Positions 41,661 to 51,115 of a stretch of DNA of 64,000 nt are shown piece after piece. The notes under the pieces were generated by a model that was not told the origin of the DNA, made no database searches, and saw only the letters and a program-made list of their open reading frames with translations. Origin of the DNA: Vulcanimicrobiota bacterium. GTDB lineage: Bacteria > Vulcanimicrobiota > Vulcanimicrobiia > Vulcanimicrobiales > Vulcanimicrobiaceae. The position numbers and the translations under genes are program-made. The DNA lies in NCBI GenBank assembly GCA_027459645.1, contig DAIDHQ010000006.1, positions 124,001 through 188,000 on the forward strand, read 5' to 3'. How positions within the stretch are numbered: the first letter of the stretch is position 1; every line of letters starts with the position of its first letter.

Positions 41661-44600
41661 ATGACCGAAGGTTACTATCGCTATCCCACGATCGCTCGCG
41701 ATCGCATCGTCTTCGTCTGCGAGGACGATCTCTGGTCGGCACCCGCCACCGGCGGCGTCGCCACGCGGCTGACCGTCAGTTTCGGAACGTGTTCGACGCC
41801 GCGCCTGTCGCCCGACGGAGAGTGGATCGCCTTCGTTTCCAACGACGACGGTAATCCGGAAGTGTACGTCATGCCCGCCGCCGGCGGCCAGCCGCAGCGG
41901 CTGACGTTCTTGGGTTCGACGATCGCCGAAGTAACCGGTTGGAGCCCCGACGGCAGCGAGATATATTTCGTTGCCAATCCGCGTGCGTGGTACGAGCGCG
42001 AGACCAAGCCGTTTGCGGTTCCGCGCGCCGGCGGCGAACCGCGCGATCTCAACGTGGGACACGCGCGAACGTTTTCCATCGGCCCGAACGGCGCACTCGC
42101 GCTCGGACGCAACGCTTTCGATCCGGCGCGCTGGAAGCGCTATCGCGGCGGAACCGCAGGCGAGATCTGGGTGGAAGCGCGTCAGCCGCTCGACTTCGAA
42201 CGTTTGCCGCTGCCCGGCAATCCGGTTTCGCCGATGTGGATCGGCGAGCGCATCTTCTTCCTCGACGATCACGAAGGCATCGGCAACATCTATTCCTGCG
42301 CGCTCGACGGCACCGACATCGTGCGCCATACCAACGAAGCCGAATACTACTGCCGCTTTCCGTCGACCGACGGCGCACGCATTATCTATGGCGCCGGCGG
42401 CGCGCTCTCCGTTTTCGACGTCAACGCCGGCAGCGTTACGGAGCTGCACGTCGAGGCGCCGTCGGCGCAGCCGCAGACGGTACGGCGTTTCGAAAGCGCG
42501 GCCGATACGCTGGAACATTTCGCTCCCCACCCCGACGGCACGCGCGTCGCGTTCGTATCGCGCGGTCAGGCATTCACGATGCCGCTCTTCGAAGGCGCGG
42601 TCACACATCACGGCGGCGGAAGCCGCGTGCGCACGCGTCTGACGGAATGGATGAAGGACGGCAAGCATTTCGTCTGCGTCACCGATCGCGAAGGATACGA
42701 GCAGATCGCGTTGCATCGCGCCGACGTTTCGGACGAGCCGAAGATCATCACGAGCGGCGACATCGGGCGCGTGAGCGAACTCGCCGTGTCGCCGCAGAGC
42801 GACACGATCGCGTTTGCAAATCATCGCCACGAGCTGTGCTTGCTCGATCCCGACGACGGCACCGTGCGCGTCGTCGACACCAGCCCGGCGCGGCGCGTTA
42901 CGGGCCTCGCCTTTTCGCCCGACGGACGCTTCGTCGCCTATACCTGGGCGCCGGTCTATGGAACGTCGATCATTCGCGTGGTCAAAATTAAATCCGGAAA
43001 GGTTCACGACGTCACCGCGCCGCTGCGCGTCGATCATTCTCCCGCGTGGGATCCCGAAGGCAAATACCTCTACTTCATCTCGACGCGCGATTTCAATCCG
43101 GTCTACGACGCGCTGCAGTTCGATCTAAGCTTTCCGCAGGCACAACGCCCGTTCTTGGTGACGCTGCGCGGCGACGTTCCCTCGCCGTTCGTGCCGCAAC
43201 CGCGCCCGGTTCATCGCAATCACGACCACGATCACGATCACGAACACGACAAGAAAAACGGCAAGTCCGACGACTTGAAGATCGACATCGATTTCGACGG
43301 CATCGCCGGACGCGTGCTCGGGTTTCCGATCGAAGAGGGCGAGTACGATCAGATCGCGGCCGTGAAGGGACGCGTGTTTTACACACGTTTTCCGGTCAAA
43401 GGCATTAAGCCGGCGGGACGCGACGATGACGACGACGCGACGCTCGGAACGCTCCTCGCCTACGATTTCGAACAACTTCGCCAAGCCGTCATTGCAACCG
43501 ACGTCGGAGAGATTCGCCTGGGAGCGGACGGACAGACGCTGATCTATCGCTCGCACGAACGCTTGCGCGCGATCGATGCGACGAGCGATATGCCCGAAGA
43601 CGAGCCCGAGAAACCGGCGAGCGAACCCGGCCGCAAGAGCGGCTGGCTGGATTTAGACCGCGCGAGCGTCGAGATCGTTCCGCGTGACGAATGGGCGCAG
43701 ATGTACCGCGAAGCGTGGCGCTTGCAGACCGAGCAATTCTGGGTCGAAGATATGAGCGATATCGACTGGGATCGCGTCTACGATCGCTATAAAGCCGTGC
43801 TGCCGCGCGTGCGCACGCGCACGGAACTCTCCGACCTCATTTGGGAGATGCAAGGCGAACTCGGAACGTCGCACGCGTACGAAATGGGCGGTGACTATCG
43901 CGTGCCGCCGCAGTACCAGCGCGGATTCCTCGGTGCCGAACTCGCGTGGGACGACGCACACGCCGGATACCGTATCGAGCGCATCTACCGCGGCGACTCG
44001 TGGAACCGCGACACCGATTCGCCGCTTGCCGAACCGGGACTCGACATTCACGAAGGCGACACGCTGACCGCGATCGGCGGCAAACGCTTGACGCGCGACG
44101 TCACGCCGAGCCGTCTGCTCGTCAACGCTGCCGGAAGAGACGTGTCGGTTACCGTTCGCGGGCGAAAGGACGAAGAGCGCACGGTGCTCGTCAAAGCGCT
44201 CGCGAGCGAAGCGCCGCTACGCTATCGCGCGTGGGTGGAAGCAAACCGCCGCTACGTGCACGAAAAAACCGAAGGGCGCGTGGGTTACGTCCACATTCCC
44301 GACATGGGTCCCTGGGGATTCGCGGAGTTCCATCGCGGCTATCTGAGCGAATTCGGACGGCGCGGATTGATCGTCGACGTACGCTATAACCGCGGCGGCC
44401 ACGTCTCACCGCTGCTGCTGGAAAAACTCGCCCGCAAGCGCGTGGGATACGACGTTCCCCGCTACGGCTCGGCCGTGCCGTATCCGCCGGAATCGGTCGG
44501 CGGTCCGATGATCGCCATCACCAACCAATTCGCAGGCTCCGACGGCGACATCTTCAGCCATTGCTTCAAGCTCTATAAACTCGGGCCGCTCGTCGGCAAA

Positions 44601-44891
44601 CGCACGTGGGGCGGCGTGATCGGCATCGATCCGTACCATCATCTGGTCGACGGAACCATTACCACGCAACCCGAGTATTCGTTCTGGTTCTCCGACGTCG
44701 GCTGGCGCGTCGAGAACTACGGCACCGATCCCGATTACGACGTGGACTTTGCGCCGCAGGACTATCGCGAGGGACGCGACCCGCAACTCGACGTCGCGCT
44801 GAGTTTGATGGACCGCGCGCTCGAACACACGGTGGAACTTCGCCCCGATCTCTCCACGCGTCCGTCGCTTCCGCTGCCGACGCTGACGTAA
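41661..44891 (+). CDS. Tricorn protease homologue (S41-type)
   Basis: A 1076-residue protease that trims oligopeptides. Two N-terminal beta-propellers (residues ~1-490: repeats such as SPDGEWIAFVSNDDGNPEVY and FSPDGRFVAYTW), a tricorn C1 region (~680-770), a PDZ domain (~770-850) and the S41 catalytic core. Catalytic His in LGTSHAYEMGGDY, Ser in NQFAGSDGDIFSH, and Glu in WRVENYGTDPDYD. An unusual linker at about 513-545 is His/Asp rich (HRNHDHDHDHEHDKKNGKSD), followed later by a DDDDD run. No signal peptide, so cytoplasmic. Start ATG 41661. Confidence 0.95.
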   Translation: MTEGYYRYPTIARDRIVFVCEDDLWSAPATGGVATRLTVSFGTCSTPRLSPDGEWIAFVSNDDGNPEVYVMPAAGGQPQRLTFLGSTIAEVTGWSPDGSEIYFVANPRAWYERETKPFAVPRAGGEPRDLNVGHARTFSIGPNGALALGRNAFDPARWKRYRGGTAGEIWVEARQPLDFERLPLPGNPVSPMWIGERIFFLDDHEGIGNIYSCALDGTDIVRHTNEAEYYCRFPSTDGARIIYGAGGALSVFDVNAGSVTELHVEAPSAQPQTVRRFESAADTLEHFAPHPDGTRVAFVSRGQAFTMPLFEGAVTHHGGGSRVRTRLTEWMKDGKHFVCVTDREGYEQIALHRADVSDEPKIITSGDIGRVSELAVSPQSDTIAFANHRHELCLLDPDDGTVRVVDTSPARRVTGLAFSPDGRFVAYTWAPVYGTSIIRVVKIKSGKVHDVTAPLRVDHSPAWDPEGKYLYFISTRDFNPVYDALQFDLSFPQAQRPFLVTLRGDVPSPFVPQPRPVHRNHDHDHDHEHDKKNGKSDDLKIDIDFDGIAGRVLGFPIEEGEYDQIAAVKGRVFYTRFPVKGIKPAGRDDDDDATLGTLLAYDFEQLRQAVIATDVGEIRLGADGQTLIYRSHERLRAIDATSDMPEDEPEKPASEPGRKSGWLDLDRASVEIVPRDEWAQMYREAWRLQTEQFWVEDMSDIDWDRVYDRYKAVLPRVRTRTELSDLIWEMQGELGTSHAYEMGGDYRVPPQYQRGFLGAELAWDDAHAGYRIERIYRGDSWNRDTDSPLAEPGLDIHEGDTLTAIGGKRLTRDVTPSRLLVNAAGRDVSVTVRGRKDEERTVLVKALASEAPLRYRAWVEANRRYVHEKTEGRVGYVHIPDMGPWGFAEFHRGYLSEFGRRGLIVDVRYNRGGHVSPLLLEKLARKRVGYDVPRYGSAVPYPPESVGGPMIAITNQFAGSDGDIFSHCFKLYKLGPLVGKRTWGGVIGIDPYHHLVDGTITTQPEYSFWFSDVGWRVENYGTDPDYDVDFAPQDYREGRDPQLDVALSLMDRALEHTVELRPDLSTRPSLPLPTLT

Positions 44892-44892
44892 C

Positions 44893-45573
44893 GTGCGGAT
44901 ACCGACCCTCGAAACCCAGCGGCTCCGTTTGGAGCCGCTCGGGCCCGCGCACGCACCGGCATATCTCGACTACGTGGTGCGCAATCGCGAACATCTGCAA
45001 CCATGGGAGCCGCTGCGCGGCGATCGCTTCTTTACCCGCGAAGGCGTTGACGAGGAGATCGCGCGCATCGCGGTGCTGCAAGAACGCGGCGAAGCCGCGC
45101 GGTTTGCCGCTTTTGAACGCGACACGCAGTACCTCGCGGGCGTGACCGGTTTGTGGAACATCCGGCGCGGCGTCATTCACGCCGCAACCATCGGCTATTC
45201 TGCCGATGCCGCGGTGCAAGGGCGCGGCTTAACGACGGAAGCGGCGGCCGCCGTCATCGCCTGGGCCTTCGGCGAGCTGCGCCTCCACCGTATCGAAACC
45301 AGCTATCAGCCGACCAATGCCGCCTCGGCACGGGTCCTGCGAAAACTGGGGTTCGCCGTGGAAGGCTACGCCCGCGACTATCTCTACCTGAACGGGAGCT
45401 GGACCGACGGGATCCTGGTGGCGAAAATCAACGACGGGTGGCAGGCGCCGGAACGTCCCCACGCCTTCATCAGCCCACCGCACCCCAACGGCGCAACGCT
45501 CGATGGTGCGGCGGAACTCCGATACGGTCTCCCGATAACCCGTCGCTGTAGTAGACGAAGCCCGAGCAGATGA
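44893..45573 (+). CDS. GNAT acetyltransferase (RimJ/RimL-like)
   Basis: A 226-residue N-acetyltransferase: LETQRLRLEPLGPAHAPAYL at the start, IGYSADAAVQGRGLTTEAAA as the acetyl-CoA loop (Q/R-G-x-G-L), then LRLHRIETSYQPTNAASARV and LRKLGFAVEGYARDYLYLNG, the RimJ/RimL pattern. Typical length is about 190; the last ~30 residues are an unusual Ser/Arg-rich tail. GTG start 1 bp after the tricorn stop, so probably cotranscribed. May modify ribosomal proteins or antibiotics. Confidence 0.9.
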   Translation: MRIPTLETQRLRLEPLGPAHAPAYLDYVVRNREHLQPWEPLRGDRFFTREGVDEEIARIAVLQERGEAARFAAFERDTQYLAGVTGLWNIRRGVIHAATIGYSADAAVQGRGLTTEAAAAVIAWAFGELRLHRIETSYQPTNAASARVLRKLGFAVEGYARDYLYLNGSWTDGILVAKINDGWQAPERPHAFISPPHPNGATLDGAAELRYGLPITRRCSRRSPSR

Positions 45574-45610
45574 AGGAGCCCAAGCCGAAACGGCACAGGC
45601 TCCTTTGTGT
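45574..45610. terminator. Terminator between convergent genes
   Basis: Perfect 8-bp stem AAGGAGCC/GGCTCCTT around a 16-base loop, immediately after the acetyltransferase stop, followed by TGTGTCTTCT. It also precedes the 3' end of the convergent small membrane-protein gene. Confidence 0.6.
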
Positions 45611-45622
45611 CTTCTCCTCGAT

Positions 45623-45808
45623 CTAGCCGTGCTTCGAGTAGTAGCCTGCAATATAAGCGAGTGCTACTACGACGAGAAAGACGATCGAACGAACCACTTC
45701 CCTCGTATTGCCTGAGGCAAGAGCGGGAACAAGAGCCGTGCGGCGACTCTGGAACGCCAGAAATCCGATGGCTAAGACGAGCGGTAAAAGAAACAATACG
45801 GTTGTCAT
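45623..45808 (-). CDS. Small two-helix membrane protein
   Basis: A 61-residue protein: MTTVLFLLPLVLAIGFLAFQ, a polar loop with QSRRTALVPALASGNTRE, then SIVFLVVVALAYIAGYY and a short SKHG tail. Two membrane helices. An in-frame TTG 12 bp earlier exists, but the ATG lies 3 bp after the stop of the upstream lipoprotein gene. Probably a two-gene unit with that lipoprotein. Function unknown. Confidence 0.65.
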   Translation of the reverse strand: MTTVLFLLPLVLAIGFLAFQSRRTALVPALASGNTREVVRSIVFLVVVALAYIAGYYSKHG

Positions 45809-45810
45809 GA

Positions 45811-46386
45811 TTAGAGGCAATTTTGCTCCTGCAACTGAGCGGCCATGTCCTCGGCCACGGCCGCCGCTGCAATAAGGGCAACGGGATCGAGGGAGGCGCC
45901 CGCGGCCACTTCCGCGGCGATCGCTACGGCGTAAGCGATCTTGAGTGTGTTGCAGCTACCCGACATCGCATGTAAGTCCTGCCCTTTTGGCAGGGCCTTC
46001 GTTGCTAGCAGCTGACCACTCGCACCGCGTAGTTCCAGGTTTCCGTTCGCCGTGTCAGCACTTGCAATGATGCTACCGTTTGCCGAATAGACCGTAGCGT
46101 GTGTTGGGGATTCGAAACGCAAAACGCGGCCGCCACTCAAGCGCACGACACCTGATGCAATATCGGCGAGTCGCATAGTGTCGTGCACGCCATTTGCAAA
46201 GTCGGATTGAATGTACGTGCGGCCGTCCGTTGTCAGCGTAGCGATCCTGCTTTTGGTGGCGTCTCGAATAGTCCAGCTCATTGCCGAGTCGGGCCCATTG
46301 CTCACTAGCGATTGCATAGCTTGCGTGCCAGAACAAGCCGATACCATCGTCGAGACAAATAGCAAAGCAAGAACTTTCTTAAGCAT
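45811..46386 (-). CDS. Lipoprotein of unknown function
   Basis: A 191-residue protein with a lipoprotein signal (MLKKVLALLFVSTMVSAC, Cys at residue 18). Its mature part has several strand repeats (SRIATLTTDGRTYIQSDFA; VVRLSGGRVLRFESPTHATV; GSIIASADTANGNLELRG) and ends in an Ala-rich helix (AVAIAAEVAAGASLDPVALI) with two further Cys. Ribosome binding site AAAGGA; a CCCCGAATGCGGGG hairpin lies upstream. Base composition is lower in GC than the neighbours, compatible with acquisition by transfer. No family recognised. Confidence 0.7.
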   Translation of the reverse strand: MLKKVLALLFVSTMVSACSGTQAMQSLVSNGPDSAMSWTIRDATKSRIATLTTDGRTYIQSDFANGVHDTMRLADIASGVVRLSGGRVLRFESPTHATVYSANGSIIASADTANGNLELRGASGQLLATKALPKGQDLHAMSGSCNTLKIAYAVAIAAEVAAGASLDPVALIAAAAVAEDMAAQLQEQNCL

Positions 46387-47062
46387 ACCAGTCCTTTCGA
46401 AAGTGTCATCCCCGCATTCGGGGTCGCGATTTTACTTCCGCCCCCCCCCAACCACGATCCCTAGCGGCTGGGCCATTATAACTATGACCAGAACGGGCGA
46501 GACGCAAAATCTGGGACCGTCGGACTTAGCGACAAATCAGCAAAAGAGCTTCCCGGGACAGACTCCAAGGGGAGTGCGCGCGAAAACCTGCATCCATGCG
46601 CGAACCCGCTTGTCGACCCCAACTCCATTTCCGCTGCTCTCGAAACGTAATTGACCCATTCCGAGCGCGTTCACTTCCCGCAGGCGATACGATCAAACGG
46701 CTTGTTCACCCTAGCTAACGCAGAGCGCACGCGAAACCGTGTCAACGGTTTCTTAAACAAAAGCCTTAGGCGATTGAAGTTCGACGAACGCTTACAGTTT
46801 GCCGGGCTCAATAAACACGTGGCGCGGGCGGCCCCACTCGAAGGTTCGCGGAACGAGCGGGGCGCTGCGGCAAAGTACCTCGGCGTTTTTCTGCGCGAGA
46901 GTCGACCGGTAGCCTCACCCCTGTCCCACGGCCGCAAAACAGTCGGCATGACCGATCAGTGGCACACATTGGTGCAACACCCGACAGAAATGCCTAGGTC
47001 ATCACTGGGCATCAGCGCTATCCATCTGATGGGCTAATTATTAAAAATATCAATAGGGCGTA

Positions 47063-47091
47063 TTGACATATGTTTTCCGACTTTGTATACA
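47063..47091 (+). promoter_or_regulatory. Sigma-70-type promoter of aceA-aceB
   Basis: TTGACA (47063-47068), 17 bp, TATACA (47086-47091): consensus -35 and a 5/6 -10 at ideal spacing. Predicted start about 47098, giving a leader of ~95 nt before the aceA GTG. Confidence 0.8.
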
Positions 47092-47101
47092 GGGTATAGC
47101 A

Positions 47102-47165
47102 GTCCAACGTTCTGATGCAAGCCATCCAATTGAATCGGTCCAATCAGAACTTTGCGCAGTCCAAT
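47102..47165 (+). repeat. Four direct R-TCCAA-Y repeats in the aceA leader
   Basis: GTCCAAC (47102), ATCCAAT (47124), GTCCAAT (47138), GTCCAAT (47159), spaced 22, 14 and 21 bp, just downstream of the promoter. Spacing near two helical turns for two of the three gaps suggests protein binding. Confidence 0.4.
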
Positions 47166-47191
47166 TTTCCACTCCCTCGGAGGATGAATCG

Positions 47192-48511
47192 GTGAGCACG
47201 AACGAGCGCGCGGCGGCCCTAGAGCAACGGTGGGCTAGCGAAAGCCGCTGGAGCGGTATTTCACGCCGCTATACCGGCGAAGACGTCGTCAAATTGCAAG
47301 GCAGCGTGGTCGTGGAGCAAACGCTCGCGCGGCTGGGCGCGGAACGGTTGTGGTCGCTGCTGCACGAAGCCGACGCGACGGCTGCGCTCGGCACGATGAC
47401 CGGCGGACAAGCCGTCCAAGCGGTGAAGGCCGGGCTCAAAGCCATTTATTGCAGCGGCTGGCAAGTCGCGGCAGACGCGAACGTCTCGGGCCAAGTCTAT
47501 CCCGATCAAAGCCTCTACCCGGTCAACAGCGTTCCGCAATTGGTCAAGCGCATCAACAACGCGTTCCAACGCCTCGATCAGGTCGAAACGGTCGAAGGGC
47601 GTGGAGGCGCGCACAACTATCTGCCAATCGTCGCCGATGCGGAAGCGGGCTTCGGCGGTCCGCTCAACGTCTTCGAACTCACCAAAGCGATGATCGAAGC
47701 CGGCACCGCGGGCGTGCATCTGGAAGATCAACTCAGCTCCGAGAAAAAGTGCGGCCATCTCGGCGGCAAGGTGTTGATTCCCACGCAACAAGCCGTGCGC
47801 CATCTGATCTCCGCGCGCCTCGCGGCCGACGTCCTCAACGTGCCGACCGTAATTATCGCGCGCACCGACGCCAACGCCGCTACGCTCGTCACGAGCGACG
47901 TCGATCCCGTCGATCGTCAATTTATCACGGGCGAACGCACGCCCGAAGGGTTTTTCCGCACGAAGCAAGGGTTGGAAGCGTGCATCGCGCGCGGACTCGC
48001 CTACGCGCCGTATGCCGATCTGCTGTGGGTAGAAACCTCCGAGCCGAATATCGAGGAAGCGCGTCAATTCGCCGAAGCGATTCACGCGAAGTTCCCCGGC
48101 AAGCTCCTTGCGTACAATTGCTCGCCGTCGTTCAATTGGAAGAAAAAGCTCGACGACGCGTCGATCGCAACGTTCCGCGAGCAACTCAACGCGATGGGTT
48201 ATAAGTTCCAATTCATCACGCTCGCCGGCTTCCACGCGTTGAACTTCAGCTTCTTCGAACTCGCGCGCGATTTCAAGGAGCGCGGCATGCCGGCGTACGC
48301 GGAGTTCCAACAACAAGAGTTCGCGAGCGAACAGTTCGGCTATACGGCGACGCGTCACCAGCGCGAAGTCGGCACCGGCTACTTCGACGAAGTCGCTCAA
48401 GTGATCAGCGAAGGCCGTTCCTCGACTACTGCGCTGCACGGATCGACCGAAGCCGAGCAGTTCTACGAGACCGGTAAAAACGGCCACGCCAAGGAAGTGG
48501 TCGTAGCGTAA
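47192..48511 (+). CDS. aceA: Isocitrate lyase
   Basis: Splits isocitrate to succinate and glyoxylate in the glyoxylate shunt. The 439-residue protein has [20 protein letters not shown], the catalytic-Cys motif [24 protein letters not shown] and [13 protein letters not shown]. The frame opens far upstream, but the GTG at 47192-47194 has GGAGGA 7 bp ahead and begins the usual N-terminus ([13 protein letters not shown]). It stands just after the near-consensus promoter and 1 bp before aceB. Confidence 0.98.
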   Translation: MSTNERAAALEQRWASESRWSGISRRYTGEDVVKLQGSVVVEQTLARLGAERLWSLLHEADATAALGTMTGGQAVQAVKAGLKAIYCSGWQVAADANVSGQVYPDQSLYPVNSVPQLVKRINNAFQRLDQVETVEGRGGAHNYLPIVADAEAGFGGPLNVFELTKAMIEAGTAGVHLEDQLSSEKKCGHLGGKVLIPTQQAVRHLISARLAADVLNVPTVIIARTDANAATLVTSDVDPVDRQFITGERTPEGFFRTKQGLEACIARGLAYAPYADLLWVETSEPNIEEARQFAEAIHAKFPGKLLAYNCSPSFNWKKKLDDASIATFREQLNAMGYKFQFITLAGFHALNFSFFELARDFKERGMPAYAEFQQQEFASEQFGYTATRHQREVGTGYFDEVAQVISEGRSSTTALHGSTEAEQFYETGKNGHAKEVVVA

Positions 48512-48512
48512 G

Positions 48513-50000
48513 ATGAACGTCGCGCCCGCCGCCTTCGACCTGCACCGCGATCTCCCGGCGGGCTTCGCCGATTTTTATCTGCCGCTGCACGCCCGTTTCA
48601 CTCCATGGCAGCAGCAACTGGCACGCGCGCGTGAGGAACGCCTCGCGCGCGCGCACGCCGGGCAGTTGCCCACGTATCTTGCGCCGTCGGAAGCGACGAC
48701 GGCCGATTGGCACATCGAGTTGCCATCGTGGTGCCGCGATCAGCGCAATCAAATGACCGGCCCGGCCGACGACGCGGAACTCGTCGTCAAAATGCTCAAC
48801 TCGGGCGCACCCGGCGTCATGCTCGATCTCGAAGATTCGATGGTCAACGCCTGGGAGCACACGATGCTGGGCCACCGCAACGTGGTGAGCGCGCTCTACG
48901 GCGAACTGACTTACGAAGATAAGAAGCGCGGCGGCACCGTCGGCATAAAGCCGAGCGAAACCGTCGTCTTCACCCGCGTACGCGGTCTGCATCTCTCACA
49001 ATCGGGCGTCCTGCGGCACGGCCACGACGACGCGGACGAACTCACCAGCGCATCGCTCTTTGATGCGGCGCTGCTCGCCTATAATGTCGATGCGAAAAAG
49101 CTCAAGCATCCGCTCTGCATCTATATTCCGAAATCGGAATCGGCCGACGAAGCGTTGTGGTGGAAGGCGCTCTTCGATGCGTTGATCGCGGCAAAGGGAT
49201 GGGAGCCGAATTCGATCAAGGCGATGGCGCTGGTCGAATCCCACCCGCTCGCGTATGAGATGGAAGAGTTTCTCTTCAATCTACGCGACTATATCCTCGG
49301 CTTGAATCTCGGCCGCTGGGATTACATGGCGAGCCTGATCCACTTCAATCTGCACGATCCGAACTGGCTGCTTCCCGATCGCAATACCATTCCGCTCGAC
49401 GTACCGTTCTTTCAAAACCTTCGCACGCTGCTGCCCGAGATCACGCACAAACACGGTGCGCTTGCGATCGGCGGCATGACGGCGCTCTATCCCAGCCGCG
49501 AGGACGCCGAATTGAACGAACGCGCGCTCGCGGTACTGGAGCGGGACAAGAAAAACGAAGCGAACTGCCTTATGGATGGCGCGTGGACGGGCCACCCCGA
49601 TCAAAACGCGATCGCCGTCGCGCAATTTCCGTATCCAAATCAACTCGACCGGCGCCCGCATTTGGAAACGGCGCATCCCGATCTTCGCCCGTCACCCAAA
49701 GGCGTCGGCACGACGACGCTCGACGGCACGCGCGCCGCGGTACGCACCGTGATTCGCTACCGCCAAGGCGTGCTCGAAGGCCGCGGTGCGAGCCTCCTGG
49801 ACGGTTACATGGAAGATCTCGCGACCGATCGCATCTACCGGTTGATGATCGCGCAGCGCATGCGCTTCCCCGGCGACTACACGCCCGCCTCGCTCTCGGC
49901 GATGTTCGACGAAGAGCTTGCGAAGCTCGGCCCCGAGTACCAGAAGGCCCGCCACCTCTCCGAAGAGATGATCCTCACCGGCCGCTTCGACCCGCGTTAG
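48513..50000 (+). CDS. aceB: Malate synthase A
   Basis: Condenses glyoxylate with acetyl-CoA to malate. The 495-residue type A enzyme has LPSWCRDQRNQMTGPADDAE, VMLDLEDSMVNAWEHTMLGH, the Mg/glyoxylate region IKAMALVESHPLAYEMEEFL and FNLRDYILGLNLGRWDYM, and LMDGAWTGHPDQNAIAV with the catalytic Asp. Starts 1 bp after aceA, same operon. Together with aceA it lets the cell grow on acetate or fatty acids. Confidence 0.98.
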   Translation: MNVAPAAFDLHRDLPAGFADFYLPLHARFTPWQQQLARAREERLARAHAGQLPTYLAPSEATTADWHIELPSWCRDQRNQMTGPADDAELVVKMLNSGAPGVMLDLEDSMVNAWEHTMLGHRNVVSALYGELTYEDKKRGGTVGIKPSETVVFTRVRGLHLSQSGVLRHGHDDADELTSASLFDAALLAYNVDAKKLKHPLCIYIPKSESADEALWWKALFDALIAAKGWEPNSIKAMALVESHPLAYEMEEFLFNLRDYILGLNLGRWDYMASLIHFNLHDPNWLLPDRNTIPLDVPFFQNLRTLLPEITHKHGALAIGGMTALYPSREDAELNERALAVLERDKKNEANCLMDGAWTGHPDQNAIAVAQFPYPNQLDRRPHLETAHPDLRPSPKGVGTTTLDGTRAAVRTVIRYRQGVLEGRGASLLDGYMEDLATDRIYRLMIAQRMRFPGDYTPASLSAMFDEELAKLGPEYQKARHLSEEMILTGRFDPR

Positions 50001-50020
50001 TCCCGCTCGTCATCGTGGCC

Positions 50021-50050
50021 TTGACCCCTTGAGGCTCGAGGCCGTATGAC
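50021..50050 (+). promoter_or_regulatory. Possible promoter giving a leaderless LytS mRNA
   Basis: TTGACC (50021-50026), 18 bp, TATGAC (50045-50050). The expected start point coincides with the ATG at 50057, and no Shine-Dalgarno precedes that ATG. Match is moderate. Confidence 0.35.
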
Positions 50051-50056
50051 CTGAGC

Positions 50057-51115
50057 ATGACCTTCCGCAAGCCGGTTGCCATGCTGTGGACGTTTCTGAT
50101 CTTTACCGGGATCGGGCTCTTCTTTGCACTGCACCAGCATCTCGATGACCTGATCTACAACCCCGGCATATCGCTCCAGTCGCGCCTCCTGTACGAACTC
50201 TCCGGCGCTTGGGGTGCCATGGTGATGCTGCCGTTTCTCAACTGGGTCGCGCAGCGCTTCCCATTCAGCCGATCGACGGTCTGGCGCGCCCTCGGCGCAA
50301 ATTTGCTTGCATTTCCCGTATACACCCTCGGCCATACGGCCGCGAACGATATCCTGCGCTTTACGCTCGCGCCGCTGCTTGGCGTGCCCGGCGTCGGCCC
50401 GTTCAACATGCTGATCCAAACGTCGTCGGAGGCATCCAACGACACCGTCTACTTCGGCATGCTCATGGCGACGATCTATCTCGTCAATCACTTCATCAAG
50501 ACCCAAGGCATCGAAACGAAGCTCGCGGAGGCTCGCCTAGAGAACCTGCGCCTCCAACTGCAGCCGCATTTTCTCTTTAATACGCTCAACGCGATATCGT
50601 CCGTCATGTACGAAGACGTTCGCAAAGCGGACCGCATGCTTTCGAGCTTGAGCGACTTTTTGCGCGCGGTTCTTGCGACCAGCGGCGTGCAGGCGGTTCC
50701 GATCGATGAGGAGCTGCGCATCGAGCAGATGTACGTCGACATCATGAAGACGCGGCTGGAACGCAACTTACACCTCGGCGTCCGCGTTGGCGAAGGCGCC
50801 GGCGGCGCGCTGGTTCCCTTCATGCTGCTGCAGCCGCTGCTTGAAAACAGCATTCGGCACGGCATGGGCTCCGAGCGCAAATCGATCGATCTCGATATCG
50901 ACGTGACGCGCCGCAACGGCTCGACCGTCATACGGGTCGGCGACGACGGCATCGGATATACCACTACGGCCTGCGACGGCATCGGGTTGAGCAACGTCCG
51001 CGCGCGGCTGCACTATATGTACGGAGAAGATGCGACGTTTGCCATCGAAGCACGCAGCAATGGCGGGACGATAGCCACGATCACCCTGCCGTTCAAGGAA
51101 GGAGCGCTCGAATGA
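50057..51115 (+). CDS. LytS/YehU-type membrane sensor histidine kinase
   Basis: A 352-residue kinase. Four hydrophobic helices in the first ~150 residues, then the His_kinase domain with the phospho-acceptor in LQLQPHFLFNTLNAISSVMY, and an HATPase with LLQPLLENSIRHGMG, VGDDGIGYTT and GLSNVRARLHYMYG. Sensor signal unknown. Its stop overlaps the LytTR regulator start by 4 bp, and the two with the glycosyltransferase form a coupled three-gene unit. Confidence 0.95.
   Translation: MTFRKPVAMLWTFLIFTGIGLFFALHQHLDDLIYNPGISLQSRLLYELSGAWGAMVMLPFLNWVAQRFPFSRSTVWRALGANLLAFPVYTLGHTAANDILRFTLAPLLGVPGVGPFNMLIQTSSEASNDTVYFGMLMATIYLVNHFIKTQGIETKLAEARLENLRLQLQPHFLFNTLNAISSVMYEDVRKADRMLSSLSDFLRAVLATSGVQAVPIDEELRIEQMYVDIMKTRLERNLHLGVRVGEGAGGALVPFMLLQPLLENSIRHGMGSERKSIDLDIDVTRRNGSTVIRVGDDGIGYTTTACDGIGLSNVRARLHYMYGEDATFAIEARSNGGTIATITLPFKEGALE

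Larger units (their letters stand above)
46387..47191. other. 805-bp intergenic region, lower GC, no convincing gene
   Basis: Holds the lipoprotein promoter side, a run of eight C (46441-46448), scattered short frames and, at the right, the aceA promoter and leader. Two rightward frames (46211-46654, 46651-47037) have no family features. On the minus strand a short stop-bounded stretch near 46795-46905 ends in FEWGRPRHVFIEPGKL and could be the tail of a decayed gene, but I cannot name it. No tRNA, repeat pair or attachment site seen. Confidence 0.6.

Noticed and set aside
40872-43037. 721-codon leftward frame extending uppS far upstream
   Set aside because: Beyond the uppS ATG (41588) it is antisense to the tricorn protease gene; uppS ends at its family-typical N-terminus.
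46441-46448. Run of eight C as a possible phase-variable tract
   Set aside because: Not inside or at the start of any supported gene.
46651-47037. 128-codon frame in the intergenic gap before aceA
   Set aside because: No family motif, no ribosome binding site, ends before a promoter; left as uncertain non-coding.
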